A stretch of 34,505 nucleotides of DNA from the NCBI GenBank assembly GCA_947463915.1, contig CANHVO010000025.1:1-34505 (forward strand). The letters run 5' to 3'. Position numbers and translations under genes: made by a program. The DNA is from Planctomycetaceae bacterium (GTDB lineage Bacteria; Planctomycetota; Planctomycetia; Pirellulales; Pirellulaceae). This document shows, in pieces, positions 23,928 to 31,838 of this stretch. The notes under the pieces were generated by a model that was not told the DNA's origin, ran no database searches, and saw only the letters and a list, made by a program, of their open reading frames with translations. Position 1 is the first letter of the stretch, and the number at the start of each line of letters is the position of its first letter.

Positions 23928-24563
23928 TTATCCAGTGGGCTCGCTGAGAAACACCGTTGGCGGACCATGCAGGTTGCGTTGATATGGTATCACGCGACAT
24001 TTCGGAAAACGGCTTTCGAATCGCAAAATAGCATCGTCGGTGATTTTATCGCAGTCAATAAAGACGTATTTCAAATTCGGCATGGTAGATGCGATCTGCA
24101 ATGAAGCATCAGTAAGTACTTCATTATCCAAATAGAGATCGGAAATTCGATCGAGTCCATCCAGGCCCAAAATCAAGCCGAAATCGGCGTCCGATACCCC
24201 ACCCTCTATCGAAAGTTGGTGCACATAGGGAATCGGAAAGAAATTCCGGCGTACTGAGACATCGTAAGACTCGAGTTGCGTTAGGAGCCTCTGGTGTTGC
24301 AATTCGGCACGACTAATTAATGCGACGTATGCGCAAAGAGCGGTTGCGACGAGCCCGAATAATCCTCTGCCCAAAATGCGATTGTAACGGAAGGTTGCTC
24401 GCAAAATGTAAGCAATACCAACTAGGGTTAAGACAATTGCGATCGGCAAAGTGAGTGCGCGAAGTGGGGTAAGGACAACGAGCAGCGCGACAACGATTGT
24501 CGCGTTGCGCAACGCCTTTCCTCCACCACCACTCGATTTCGCTTCTGGCGAATCATCTGCCAT
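23928..24563 (-). CDS. Membrane protein with C-terminal LRR-like region, unit 3
   Basis: A 211-residue protein. Residues about 18-90 contain two or three membrane helices (ATIVVALLVVLTPLRALTLPI, IVLTLVGIAYIL, LFGLVATALCAYVALI). The C-terminal half is leucine-rich with repeat-like spacing (LDGLDRISDLYLDNEVLTDASL, MPNLKYVFIDCDKITDDAI). The family is unknown. ATG 24563 lies about 25 bp after repeat R3, and the stop lies 87 bp before R2. Confidence 0.6.
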   Translation of the reverse strand: MADDSPEAKSSGGGGKALRNATIVVALLVVLTPLRALTLPIAIVLTLVGIAYILRATFRYNRILGRGLFGLVATALCAYVALISRAELQHQRLLTQLESYDVSVRRNFFPIPYVHQLSIEGGVSDADFGLILGLDGLDRISDLYLDNEVLTDASLQIASTMPNLKYVFIDCDKITDDAILRFESRFPKCRVIPYQRNLHGPPTVFLSEPTG

Positions 24564-24587
24564 CGTTTGAGTCGGTTTTAGCTTTCG

Positions 24588-24750
24588 GGTAAACAGTAGT
24601 TCTCCGACGCGGTGCCGGTAAACACGTTTCTAATGTACCCCATCTGGCTGATTGGTTGGGCAGGCGAGCCACTTGGACCTGAATGTTGGCTTGGAGCCAT
24701 TTAATCACCGACGCTCCGGCGTGTCAAACCGGAGCGAGTTGGCGTTAGGC
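24588..24750. repeat. Cassette repeat R3
   Basis: About 163 bp, the best match to R1 and R2. Left end near GTAAACAGTAGTTCTCCG; the right hairpin GCTCCGG...CCGGAGC is followed by GAGTTGGC and GTTAGGC at 24744-24750. GTTAGGC is the exact inverse of the GCCTAAC at the other end of R1, so the family has complementary termini. Confidence 0.87.
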
Positions 24751-24827
24751 GAACCCGCCAAACACTGTAGTGGTGAGGGACCTCATCATCGATCCAGAAG
24801 CGATTTGGACGATATCGGGCGGTTGCA

Positions 24828-25313
24828 TTGCTGGGCCGCGGTACCGTTGATACAGCTAATCCACCCATTTCGGGGTTGAATGGCGTGTCGGCGGCCGATG
24901 GACTCACAACGCGGTATCTGTACGACAACAATTTGTCCGACGGGGTTGGCTTTGACGGCGTAGCTGGGGTTTCGGCACTCAAGTTTGGAACACGTGTTTC
25001 CGGAAATGCCGTATTTTCCGCTTGTACACCCACGAGTCAGCTCGCATCGCTAACAGACGCAGAGAACCAGACGACCGTGCACACATACGATACACTTGGC
25101 TCCAAGCTGTCCGACCAATATCCAGTTCAAGCGTCCGATTCGACGGTTGTTCAGACGGGCTATTGCATTTCGACCTTCGTCTACGACAAGGCTTGCCGAG
25201 TTTCGCTTGAGCAGATCAAGCGGGTGATAAAACGCTCAAGTCGGCCCGACATTGGTGCAAATGGATCGGTAGATGTAAACTACAGCTGTGCTGCACTGGA
25301 AGACATCGATTAA
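24828..25313 (+). pseudogene. Fragment of a YD-repeat (Rhs-like) protein
   Basis: The frame reads like an internal piece of a large planctomycete YD-repeat protein: RYLYDNNLSDGVG, then LTDAENQTTVHTYDTLGSKL and TFVYDKACRV, which match the xxTYDxxGR repeat style. Such proteins are usually thousands of residues long, while this piece has about 160 codons with neither a proper start nor a C-terminus. It lies directly right of R3. Regarded as a gene remnant captured in the island. Confidence 0.65.
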
Positions 25314-25368
25314 CATCCGATTCTGCCGGTGGCAAAACCTCTATTCCTCAATCACACAGGCAAATACA

Positions 25369-26202
25369 ATGAATACTCCAAAGAGATTGTTAACAATCGT
25401 GTTCTGTCTTGCGATTCCGATTCATCTCAATGGTCAAGAGCCGTCCGGAAATCAATGGGGTATTTACCTGTCTGAGGTCAACAAAATCCGGCTTCAGGTT
25501 CAAACGGACGATCGGCCGTTACACAACTCCGTCAACCGCAAATGGCTAGACTACATGAGGGAAGTGGTTCAACTTGATAATTACTCGGATGAAAAACTGC
25601 ATAAAGAAGACGCATTCTTGAATTTTCTAAAGGATAATGTTCCACTTCCCGATTGGTTTGAAGAAGATTTCCGGACGGGGTTTCACTCTGATAATACTCG
25701 ATATTTCTTCTCCCCAATCGGCAAGGATGTCATGGAGATTGGCAAACGATTTTATTCAATGGATAGCGTGTCTCGGTGGAAGGCCGAAGGAAAATCGGTT
25801 TCAATTGAATTACCTTGGGGTAAAGAGAAATTGTCGGATGAGTATTTGCAACTAATTCCAATTGACTCCTACCTTGCAGGTGCAGTCAACGACTCAAAAG
25901 ACAAATTTGCTCTGGTGTTTTTTAATGATGCAGAACTTGGGGATGTAATCGAGGTTCAAACTCCTGAAGGCTTTTTATGGCGTCAGCGATTGGCGAATCC
26001 TCCAAAGTACGGTCGTTCTGGGCCAGGAAGACAATGCTGCTGTAGTCTCGCCTTCTCAGGCAGTCACGTATGGTTGTTTGCTTTAAATCGTTGTTTCGCC
26101 CGAATTCAGCGATTCGAACAAGACTGTGGCAAGTGCGATTTTTTGTGGGATAGTAGAGGGTTCGAGGAACAGAAGCCTTCCCGTCAGTTGAAAGGTAAAT
26201 AG
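25369..26202 (+). CDS. Exported hypothetical protein, probably frameshifted near the end
   Basis: A 277-residue product with a clear signal peptide (MNTPKRLLTIVFCLAIPIHLNG, cleavage before QE). The body to about residue 210 is ordinary soluble protein, including PDWFEEDFRTGFHSDNTRYFF. From about nucleotide 26010 the frame turns Cys- and Arg-rich. A neighbouring frame of the plus strand over 26000-26170 reads much better (GQEDNAAVVSPSQAVTYG, then PEFSDSNKTVASAIFCGIV), interrupted by one TAA. This suggests one frameshift and one stop, so the C-terminus may be lost. Family unknown. Confidence 0.5.
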   Translation: MNTPKRLLTIVFCLAIPIHLNGQEPSGNQWGIYLSEVNKIRLQVQTDDRPLHNSVNRKWLDYMREVVQLDNYSDEKLHKEDAFLNFLKDNVPLPDWFEEDFRTGFHSDNTRYFFSPIGKDVMEIGKRFYSMDSVSRWKAEGKSVSIELPWGKEKLSDEYLQLIPIDSYLAGAVNDSKDKFALVFFNDAELGDVIEVQTPEGFLWRQRLANPPKYGRSGPGRQCCCSLAFSGSHVWLFALNRCFARIQRFEQDCGKCDFLWDSRGFEEQKPSRQLKGK

Positions 26203-26673
26203 CGCACGGCCTTCACGCCCTGTTTACGCTTTTCGCAAGGCGTCGCTTCGTTGGGATCAAACTCAGGACTCTGTGTTTCTAAGTCGCGATTATGGCTCGC
26301 GTTGTCCGGGCATTTTGAAAGCCGAGCGATTTCATCTCCCGTGTCTTGCACCGCGGACGCTTGGGAACGTTTCGTGCTGCGTGCTCTGGCTCAGTGGCAG
26401 GCGGTGTTTGTGCCGAAGCGGAAGACGTATCGTAATGGATGTCGTTTCGTCCGTTGTGCTCGATTAGTCCCTTGTGTTTGTACGTCACCCTGCCATCGAA
26501 CGCGTGGCGATTGCTCAAATTCTTGAACGCAGACAGAATTTTTGCTGAAGTCCATCCTCCCAAGTCGCTCCGGTCACCCAAACGTCACCCAAACCGGAGC
26601 GAGCCGAGGCTAGGCAAACTCACCGTCCTGTACAGAGTTGCTTCCAACTGAATAGGAAGTAGTCGAGTTCGGC
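26203..26673. other. Gene-poor spacer with a hairpin repeat
   Basis: No convincing gene. Several overlapping frames (for example 26251-26526) are Cys- and Arg-rich and appear on both strands, typical of non-coding DNA. The only structured element is the hairpin variant R4v at 26562-26603. Confidence 0.45.
26562..26603. repeat. Hairpin repeat variant R4v
   Basis: Perfect 10-bp stem TCGCTCCGGT (26565-26574) with ACCGGAGCGA (26593-26602). The 18-nt loop carries CACCCAAA twice. The 42-bp block is identical to 30832-30873. Stem sequences are those of the cassette-repeat family, but the loop differs. GGCTAGGC follows. It lies 71 bp after the stop of the SUMF1 gene. Confidence 0.75.
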
Positions 26674-27474
26674 TTACTTGGTTGATGCAGTGGCTGGCTT
26701 CTTGGCAGGCAGACTCATGGCAACCCGGAAGCCGATTTCGTGGATGCGAATCAGCGGAAGGCAACAACCCCGAGTTGCCGAACGACAATCGCAAGCATCG
26801 ACTTCCCAGCTGGCGCTCCGGTACACCCGATGCAAGCCCCGAATGGGCCCCTGCGGATCGGTCGCCTCATCCGATGTGTAATCAGCGTGCCAATCCTGGC
26901 ACCATTCCCATACATTCCCGTGCATGTCATGTAAGCCCCATCGATTCGGTTTTTTCTCGCCGACTGGATGGGGCTCTTGTTCTGAGTTTTCACCAAACCA
27001 AGCAAACTCCCCAAGCGATTCCGCAGTGTCTCCAAAACTATATGAGGTGGTGCTACCAGCACGGCAAGCATATTCCCATTCCGCTTCTGTCGGCAATTGA
27101 TACCTTCGTCCAGCCGCTTTCTCCTCCGGCATTTCGGATAGCTTCTGACAAAATGAAACAGCGTCGTCCCAACTTACCCTTTCTACAGGGTACTTCGATC
27201 CATTGAATCTGCTTGGATTGCTACCTATCACTTTTTCGTACTGATCTTGGGTCACTTCGTATGAGCCAAGATAATATGACTTGCTTATCGTTACTTCATG
27301 AGGCGGTGTCTCCTCTTTTCTTCCATCAGCAGCAGGCGATCCCATCGTAAAGGACCCAGCATGTATCAGTACCAGCTTCATCCCGATGCTGTTGGTAATC
27401 GCTTTAGGTTGCTGACCGTAGACCGGCGTCAACAATCCGAAAACAAGCAAAAAGCAAAGCAGTACAGATCGCAT
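26674..27474 (-). CDS. Exported SUMF1/formylglycine-generating-enzyme-like protein
   Basis: A 266-residue protein with a signal peptide (MRSVLLCFLLVFGLLTPVYG) followed by a SUMF1 domain. Diagnostic pieces are GMKLVLIHAGSFTMGSP, YEVTQDQYEKV, PVERVSWDDAVSFC, LPTEAEWEYACRAG, GNVWEWCQDW and the terminal IGFRVAMSL. SUMF1 domains either oxidise sulfatase cysteines or have binding and other roles; catalytic status cannot be told here. ATG 27474 is chosen because it starts the signal peptide. It is common in Pirellulaceae, which have many sulfatases, but no sulfatase gene is nearby. Confidence 0.88.
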   Translation of the reverse strand: MRSVLLCFLLVFGLLTPVYGQQPKAITNSIGMKLVLIHAGSFTMGSPAADGRKEETPPHEVTISKSYYLGSYEVTQDQYEKVIGSNPSRFNGSKYPVERVSWDDAVSFCQKLSEMPEEKAAGRRYQLPTEAEWEYACRAGSTTSYSFGDTAESLGEFAWFGENSEQEPHPVGEKKPNRWGLHDMHGNVWEWCQDWHADYTSDEATDPQGPIRGLHRVYRSASWEVDACDCRSATRGCCLPLIRIHEIGFRVAMSLPAKKPATASTK

Positions 27475-27587
27475 TTCAAATCTCACGAGGCCGGGGCGAT
27501 AAAAGGCGATAAAAGTCCCGAGATGATTCACGGGGAATCCTAGTTGTATCTGATTGATTCGTGGAAAACAAATAGCGATGCGGCAGC

Positions 27588-27681
27588 GAAGGGAAGATCT
27601 GGTTGGCTGGAGGCGAACGTTTGGCTTGGAGCCGAGCTAACACCGACGCTCCGGCGTGTCAAACCGGTGCGTGTTGGCAGT
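27588..27681. repeat. Cassette repeat, partial copy R4
   Basis: Matches the right half of R1-R3: GGTTGGCTGGAGGCGAACG, TTTGGCTTGGAGCC, then GACGCTCCGGCGTGTCAAAC and CCGGTGCGTGTTGGCAGTTA. The left end is degenerate or absent. The hairpin arm is changed by one base. It stands between the divergent SUMF1 gene and the gene at 27891. Confidence 0.75.
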
Positions 27682-27890
27682 TACAGTAAATCAACAGCTC
27701 GGAACCGATGATACATGTGGGGTGTCTATTCAGCTGGGGAAGGTCCACTTCTATTGCAAGAATCCCAAAGAAGCAGACAATGGCGTCGGAACAGTTAACC
27801 TTAGTGAAACTTGGCAATACAGCCAAATCTATGGTGGTTTGGAATGAATGGCAAAAATCGACTGGAAGTACGCAAAGGAGGGGACAAGCA

Positions 27891-28700
27891 ATGGGCAAAT
27901 TTTTGGGCGTTTCCTTGATCATCTCGAATAGATATCGATTGCTATGGGCCAGTGTTGTGTTTGCATCTCTGGTTTTTGGAATAAGTCAACGAAGCATGTT
28001 AGCTGGAGGATCGCAATCGGCTCAGGAATCCGAGAGTGATGAGGACGCGTGCTACAAAGCGTTGAACGACCTAAAGGAAAGCAAGCAAAACAAAGAAGAT
28101 ATTGCTTTCTACTTCGGATATTTGAGTGGAAGGTTGAAGGTTACGTTGCCAAGCCGTTGGAAACAGGCAGTTCAAGGTACGCCTCCTAAAGAAATGCCAA
28201 TGGACGAATTTCCGTCAAACTGCGTGTTCCAGGGGGAGAAGGAATTATCGGATTCCGAGATAGAGGAGCGGGGAATCTCGTCGTTTGTTTTTCGTCGCGA
28301 AGCTCGCTGCGTATTGGTCACTCCAGACAAACGCAAAGCTAATGTGATGTATACGACTTCGTTTATGAATCTCACTAGATCATTCGATGTTAATTGCATT
28401 GACAGAGATACAAAGAGCATCATATGGACGCAGAAAATTCTATCGCACTGGCGAAGCGGGGGTGGAATTGACTGGAATTATGTGGATTTGGTGTCGACAA
28501 CGGATAATGTCTTTGTTTTTGGCATGTCATCCAGCTTTTGCTACATCGAGCGCATCGACGCCAATACCGGACAAACAAACGTAAAGTTTTATTCCGCACC
28601 CATGGATTTTCCGCATTGGGAAACTCACCGTGTTTTGCCCCCATGGGTTGAAGATTCGAAAACAAATAATGGAAAAAGAAAGGGCATGCCCAACGAATGA
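27891..28700 (+). CDS. Hypothetical membrane-anchored or exported protein
   Basis: A 269-residue protein whose start is fixed by an unusually strong ribosome binding site (AAGGAGGGG, about eight bases upstream). Residues 1-38 hold a basic stretch and a hydrophobic helix (LLWASVVFASLVFGI), then SMLAGG, either a signal peptide or an anchor. The C-terminal part resembles PQQ/WD-type beta sheets (YVDLVSTTDNVFVFGMSS, YIERIDANTGQTNVKFY). No family named. It lies between repeats R4 and R5. Confidence 0.6.
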   Translation: MGKFLGVSLIISNRYRLLWASVVFASLVFGISQRSMLAGGSQSAQESESDEDACYKALNDLKESKQNKEDIAFYFGYLSGRLKVTLPSRWKQAVQGTPPKEMPMDEFPSNCVFQGEKELSDSEIEERGISSFVFRREARCVLVTPDKRKANVMYTTSFMNLTRSFDVNCIDRDTKSIIWTQKILSHWRSGGGIDWNYVDLVSTTDNVFVFGMSSSFCYIERIDANTGQTNVKFYSAPMDFPHWETHRVLPPWVEDSKTNNGKRKGMPNE

Positions 28701-29225
28701 CGCTTCAGGTAATGCATTGAAACAGATTGGCTCTTAAAGCGGGCGAACATGCTGCTTCGACCAAGTATTTCAGGCCGAATTGTTGTCATAGTTTTGGCCG
28801 GTCCTACGAATTTCGCATGGCGGAGTTCGGCAACGGAAGCTAGTTGTTGTACTGCGTCACGGATCAGGGGACGGCTAGGCCTGATTATTCGGATCATCCG
28901 ACGCACCGGCGTGTCAAACGCGTGTCAAACCGGAGCGAGCTGCGGTCTGGAATGGGCCCCCGAGCAATCCGAGCCCCCATCGCCATTGCCATGGTTATGT
29001 GACTCTAACTAGTTCTACTTCCAGTAGCCACCGCATTTTCCACAGCTTAGTGCGTGATTCGCCCCCAATTTCAAAGTCCAAACTAGTCAACCAACTGCGG
29101 ACATTGGAATCGGCTCGCTAGCTGTCAATCACAGATTGGAGCCAATGTTGAAAAGCGATTTACGACGCACGCACCATTCCGATTGGGTATATTGGAAGTG
29201 CAAAATCCTTTTCTTGGAGCAATAA
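28701..29225. other. Gene-free spacer with hairpin repeat R5
   Basis: No credible gene in 525 bp; open frames are short and overlapping. The repeat R5 is the only recognisable element. An AT-richer stretch from about 29180 precedes the next small gene and may hold its promoter. Confidence 0.45.
28899..28946. repeat. Hairpin repeat R5 with duplicated loop
   Basis: Resembles the right part of the cassette repeat: GACGCACCGGC, then GTGTCAAACGC followed by a second GTGTCAAACC and GGAGCGAGCTG. The loop segment is tandemly duplicated relative to R1-R3. The left arm has one mismatch. No left part of the element is visible. Confidence 0.65.
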
Positions 29226-29609
29226 ATGTGGATCAAAAAGCAATTTGGATTGCGAGTATTGTTCACGATAATGGTCTTTGTCGCCCACGCATGTGCGAAG
29301 CCTCATTTCGCAAAGCAGCTCAACAATGCAGATGTAGAGGTAGTAGCCACTTGGTGCCCGTTTCTAATCTCTATTTCTTACCAAGAGGATGGCGGGAGGA
29401 CAACCAACGAGGAGACTCATGCCGGTCTTCTCGGAAAGTACTGGCTATACAGCAGAACCTCCTCGTCGATTTGCGGCCTTTCCCCTCCTACAAGCATATC
29501 GGATGAGGAAATGCGGTCGGCGCTACGCAAAGCCTTCGGTGATCGGGAAGTTCTTAAAAGTAGTACGAATGATTTTTCATTAGAGAAAGGGGCTGCCATC
29601 GATCGTTGA
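29226..29609 (+). CDS. Small exported hypothetical protein
   Basis: A 127-residue frame beginning MWIKKQFGLRVLFTIMVFVAHACA, a basic N-terminus and hydrophobic helix fitting a signal peptide or membrane anchor. The remainder is mixed, with VATWCPFLISISYQEDGG and a charged C-terminus. No family recognised. Support comes from the signal-like start and the following small genes on the same strand. Confidence 0.45.
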   Translation: MWIKKQFGLRVLFTIMVFVAHACAKPHFAKQLNNADVEVVATWCPFLISISYQEDGGRTTNEETHAGLLGKYWLYSRTSSSICGLSPPTSISDEEMRSALRKAFGDREVLKSSTNDFSLEKGAAIDR

Positions 29610-29627
29610 CGTTGCACGATAGTACCG

Positions 29628-29804
29628 ATGTCCCTAGACCAAACACTGTGGGCGCTGGCCGATTCGACTACGAGTGCTTCATGGGATATTATGGAGCTGA
29701 TGGCGTTTTGGTGGCGGAATAGCAATAAAGGCTTCGGGTTTGAGCCGCCAGATTCAATTCGATTTGCTCCCACACCAATCCGTAAACTCCCTGAATTTCT
29801 TTGA
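29628..29804 (+). CDS. 58-residue hypothetical protein
   Basis: A short frame with credible composition: MSLDQTLWALADSTTSASW at the start, a Trp- and Met-rich middle (MELMAFWWRN), then FEPPDSIRFAPTPIRKLPEF. Its stop TGA overlaps the ATG of the next small frame (TGATG), suggesting coupled translation. No known domain. It starts 18 bp after the preceding gene. Confidence 0.4.
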   Translation: MSLDQTLWALADSTTSASWDIMELMAFWWRNSNKGFGFEPPDSIRFAPTPIRKLPEFL

Positions 29805-29968
29805 TGGAAAACTTTGATGAAAGCGCAAACGACATTTCACTTTCTGTTTTTGAAGCTGGTTGGATGCAAAAATCGATCTGTGAATCAAGTGCTTGTTTCC
29901 GAGGAAACGGTGTCTCAAGTCGTTTTAAAAGATCTCGCATCAGTCGAATCTCTAGACGCTCCCTTTAA
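29804..29968 (+). CDS. 54-residue hypothetical protein, coupled to the previous frame
   Basis: Begins MENFDESANDISLSVFEAGW and becomes Ser- and Arg-rich at the end. The start overlaps the upstream stop by TGATG, and its own stop is 8 bp before the lipoprotein ATG. The first half looks coding; the second half looks poor and may result from a frameshift. A different frame from 29814 runs into the lipoprotein gene and is an alternative reading. Confidence 0.28.
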   Translation: MENFDESANDISLSVFEAGWMQKSICESSACFRGNGVSSRFKRSRISRISRRSL

Positions 29969-29975
29969 GGGGAAG

Positions 29976-30275
29976 ATGTTACTTTTAGCTATAGTGCTTG
30001 CTTCGATTTTCGGGTGTCAAAAACAAGGTAAAAGCGATGACAAGTTTATTTCGATCGCAGCGGTTGGGGGAATGGATTCTGCGACACAGGATGAAATTTC
30101 ATCATTGCTCAAAACACGCAACATTGAATGCTACTTTGAAGGATCAATTCTTTACGGCTTGCATGTAAAGAAAAAAGATGCTGCTCTATCAATTCGAATT
30201 CTGAGAAAGTCAAAGGAATTTTCCGAAAGGATTATCTGGAATCCGGAAGCGGAAAAGCCGTTGCAGTCGCAATGA
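29976..30275 (+). CDS. Small putative lipoprotein
   Basis: A 99-residue protein starting MLLLAIVLASIFGC, a short signal peptide with lipobox SIFGC, so the Cys is probably lipid-modified and the protein membrane-anchored. AAGGGG lies about five bases before ATG 29976, which supports this start over the longer frame to 29814. The mature part (DKFISIAAVGG, DEISSLLKTRNIECYFEG, LHVKKKDAALSIRIL) has an alternating strand-helix pattern as in small ferredoxin-like folds. Function unknown. Confidence 0.55.
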   Translation: MLLLAIVLASIFGCQKQGKSDDKFISIAAVGGMDSATQDEISSLLKTRNIECYFEGSILYGLHVKKKDAALSIRILRKSKEFSERIIWNPEAEKPLQSQ

Positions 30276-30831
30276 TGAATGAAAGGCGACTCGGGGATCT
30301 ACATTTGGACGAAGGAGTGTAGGGCAGTGAGTCTGGTGATGCCACATCTGAGTGACGGAATATCAAGCCCCCCGCCCACTGATTGGCTTTGAACCCATTC
30401 GGCTTCTGCTTGCTGAAGGATGGATACGTCGGATAGACTGGAGCACATCATGGCCTGCGAAGTGTTCTGTGTGGAGCATTCCTTCGGGCGACACACCCAA
30501 AGTTCTGAGCTTGACTTCGAGGACAATGTCGCCGACCTTTTAAAATAATCGCAGGATCGTTCTAACATCAACCAACCTCTATCCTAGCCACAACCTTTCC
30601 TTCTACTCGTGGAAGTAGCCGTAGCCGGGATCCAGCCACTTTCCACATGTTGGTCCAAACCGAAGTAGGCAGGAAGCTGCTTCTGATTTGTATGGTGATC
30701 ATTCCGATGCATTTACGCCGAAGAACTACGTGAATATCGCTTGCAATGTGTCGCCCTCCTGGCTTTTCTTATAAACAATACGAGTCGGTCGACGATCACA
30801 TGGCAGACATTCAACGAAAGCCAGTCGCTCG

Positions 30832-30873
30832 AAGTCGCTCCGGTCACCCAAACGTCACCCAAACCGGAGCGAG
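30832..30873. repeat. Hairpin repeat variant R6v
   Basis: Forty-two bases identical to 26562-26603: a 10-bp perfect stem TCGCTCCGGT/ACCGGAGCGA around a loop with CACCCAAA twice. Flanking sequences of the two copies differ, so the repeated unit is the hairpin itself plus three bases at its left side and one at its right. Confidence 0.75.
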
Positions 30874-30940
30874 TTCGTTTACGAGAAAAAAAAACCGTCA
30901 TTAGACAACTAACAAACCGTGTTTGCAGGTTCAATTGGGG

Positions 30941-31036
30941 CCTAACGTTACCACCCAGCCACTCACACCATGTCTTAAGAATGGACCCGGCAACGCAATT
31001 GAAAAACGTTTCGATTTTGGGGGGGATAACGTTAGG
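30941..31036. repeat. 96-bp element with 10-bp perfect terminal inverted repeats
   Basis: CCTAACGTTA at 30941-30950 is the exact complement of TAACGTTAGG at 31027-31036, and complementarity continues imperfectly inward (CCACCC against GGGGGG). The ends contain GCCTAAC-like and GTTAGGG-like boxes similar to those of repeats R1 and R3, although the inside is unrelated. Confidence 0.5.
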
Positions 31037-31280
31037 GTTGTCACGGAGACGGGGTGGGGGTCTGGATCAAATCCCGGCTGGCTCGTCGATTCGCCTCAAA
31101 AACCACGCGTCCAACGCCCTTCGACCTGCCCGTTGGCCATCGATCGCCCTCAAAACCGCGCGCCATCACCACGCAAACACACGCATTCGTTAGGACTAAA
31201 GCCGTCGCGACACACGTCAATTCTGTGACACGATGTCACAAAACTGCCGGCCACCAACGAAAACGCTGGGCGAAACCGCT

Positions 31281-31838
31281 TTAGCCCTCCAACATTTGCG
31301 CCAAATGGCGCCTGACTTCCTCGATCGACTGCTGCTCGCGACGAACCTCGGCCTGCTCATCATCTTGCGTCGAAGTCGCCTTAGCAACCACGTCAACGAA
31401 CTTCGCGTACGTCTTTATGCTCGTTTCAAGCCATCCGAGAGCAGCATAAGAAGGAGCTGGTGACAAAGCGCGAGACAAGTCGACCACCACGCAATCCGAC
31501 GTCTCACGGACACAACGAAGGCGGTTCGCTTGCACCCAGCTAACCTCAGCCTGAAGAGATGCATTGGCAGGTAGCGTCGGCCAGCCAGCGGGAATTTCGC
31601 TCAGCCCGTGGATTCGCGTATGTGTCGCTACTTCCGATTGCATGTCGGCAGTCGCTGCCACGGCAGCTATCGGCGAATACGCTTCCTCCATTGCCTCCCA
31701 CGCAGCTTCTGATGCTTCGTCTCGCTTCATGCCTTTTGAGCGTAACTCTTTCAACGCCTCGTCCTTGAATTTAGACGCTTCGTCCCATCGACCTTCACGC
31801 CGCAGTCGTTCGGTTAACACAATTTTCGATTCGTTCAC
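31281..31838 (-). CDS. Hypothetical protein at the right end of the island
   Basis: A 185-residue soluble protein. Residues 1-45 are charged and helical (LTERLRREGRWDEASKFKDEALKELRSKG). The middle carries LSEIPAGWPTLPANASLQAE and WVQANRLR, then PAPSYAALGWLETSIKTYAKFVDVVAKA, and the end is a charged helix. A truncated paralog lies at 21866-22234. I have an impression of similar proteins in planctomycete islands, but no function is known to me. Being next to attR, it may be a core element gene. Confidence 0.7.
   Translation of the reverse strand: MNESKIVLTERLRREGRWDEASKFKDEALKELRSKGMKRDEASEAAWEAMEEAYSPIAAVAATADMQSEVATHTRIHGLSEIPAGWPTLPANASLQAEVSWVQANRLRCVRETSDCVVVDLSRALSPAPSYAALGWLETSIKTYAKFVDVVAKATSTQDDEQAEVRREQQSIEEVRRHLAQMLEG

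Larger units (their letters stand above)
30276..31280. other. 1-kb gene-poor region with hairpin and long inverted repeat
   Basis: No firm gene. A 42-residue frame at 30420-30548 on plus (MDTSDRLEHIMACEVFC...) has reasonable composition, but a stop lies directly upstream, so it may be the tail of a lost gene. Larger frames at 30741-31228 are His- and Arg-rich shadows. The region holds the hairpin variant R6v and the inverted repeat at 30941-31036. Confidence 0.4.

Noticed and set aside
26251-26651. Overlapping frames on both strands after the exported-protein gene
   Set aside because: Cys-rich peptides with no start signals, running into a hairpin repeat; taken as non-coding.
22448-30873. 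CRISPR array formed by the recurring hairpin repeats
   Set aside because: Copies are hundreds to thousands of bases apart with genes between them, lengths vary and no cas gene is present.
30741-31228. 150- and 101-codon frames on the plus strand
   Set aside because: They overlap each other, are rich in His, Arg and Pro and span two inverted-repeat elements.
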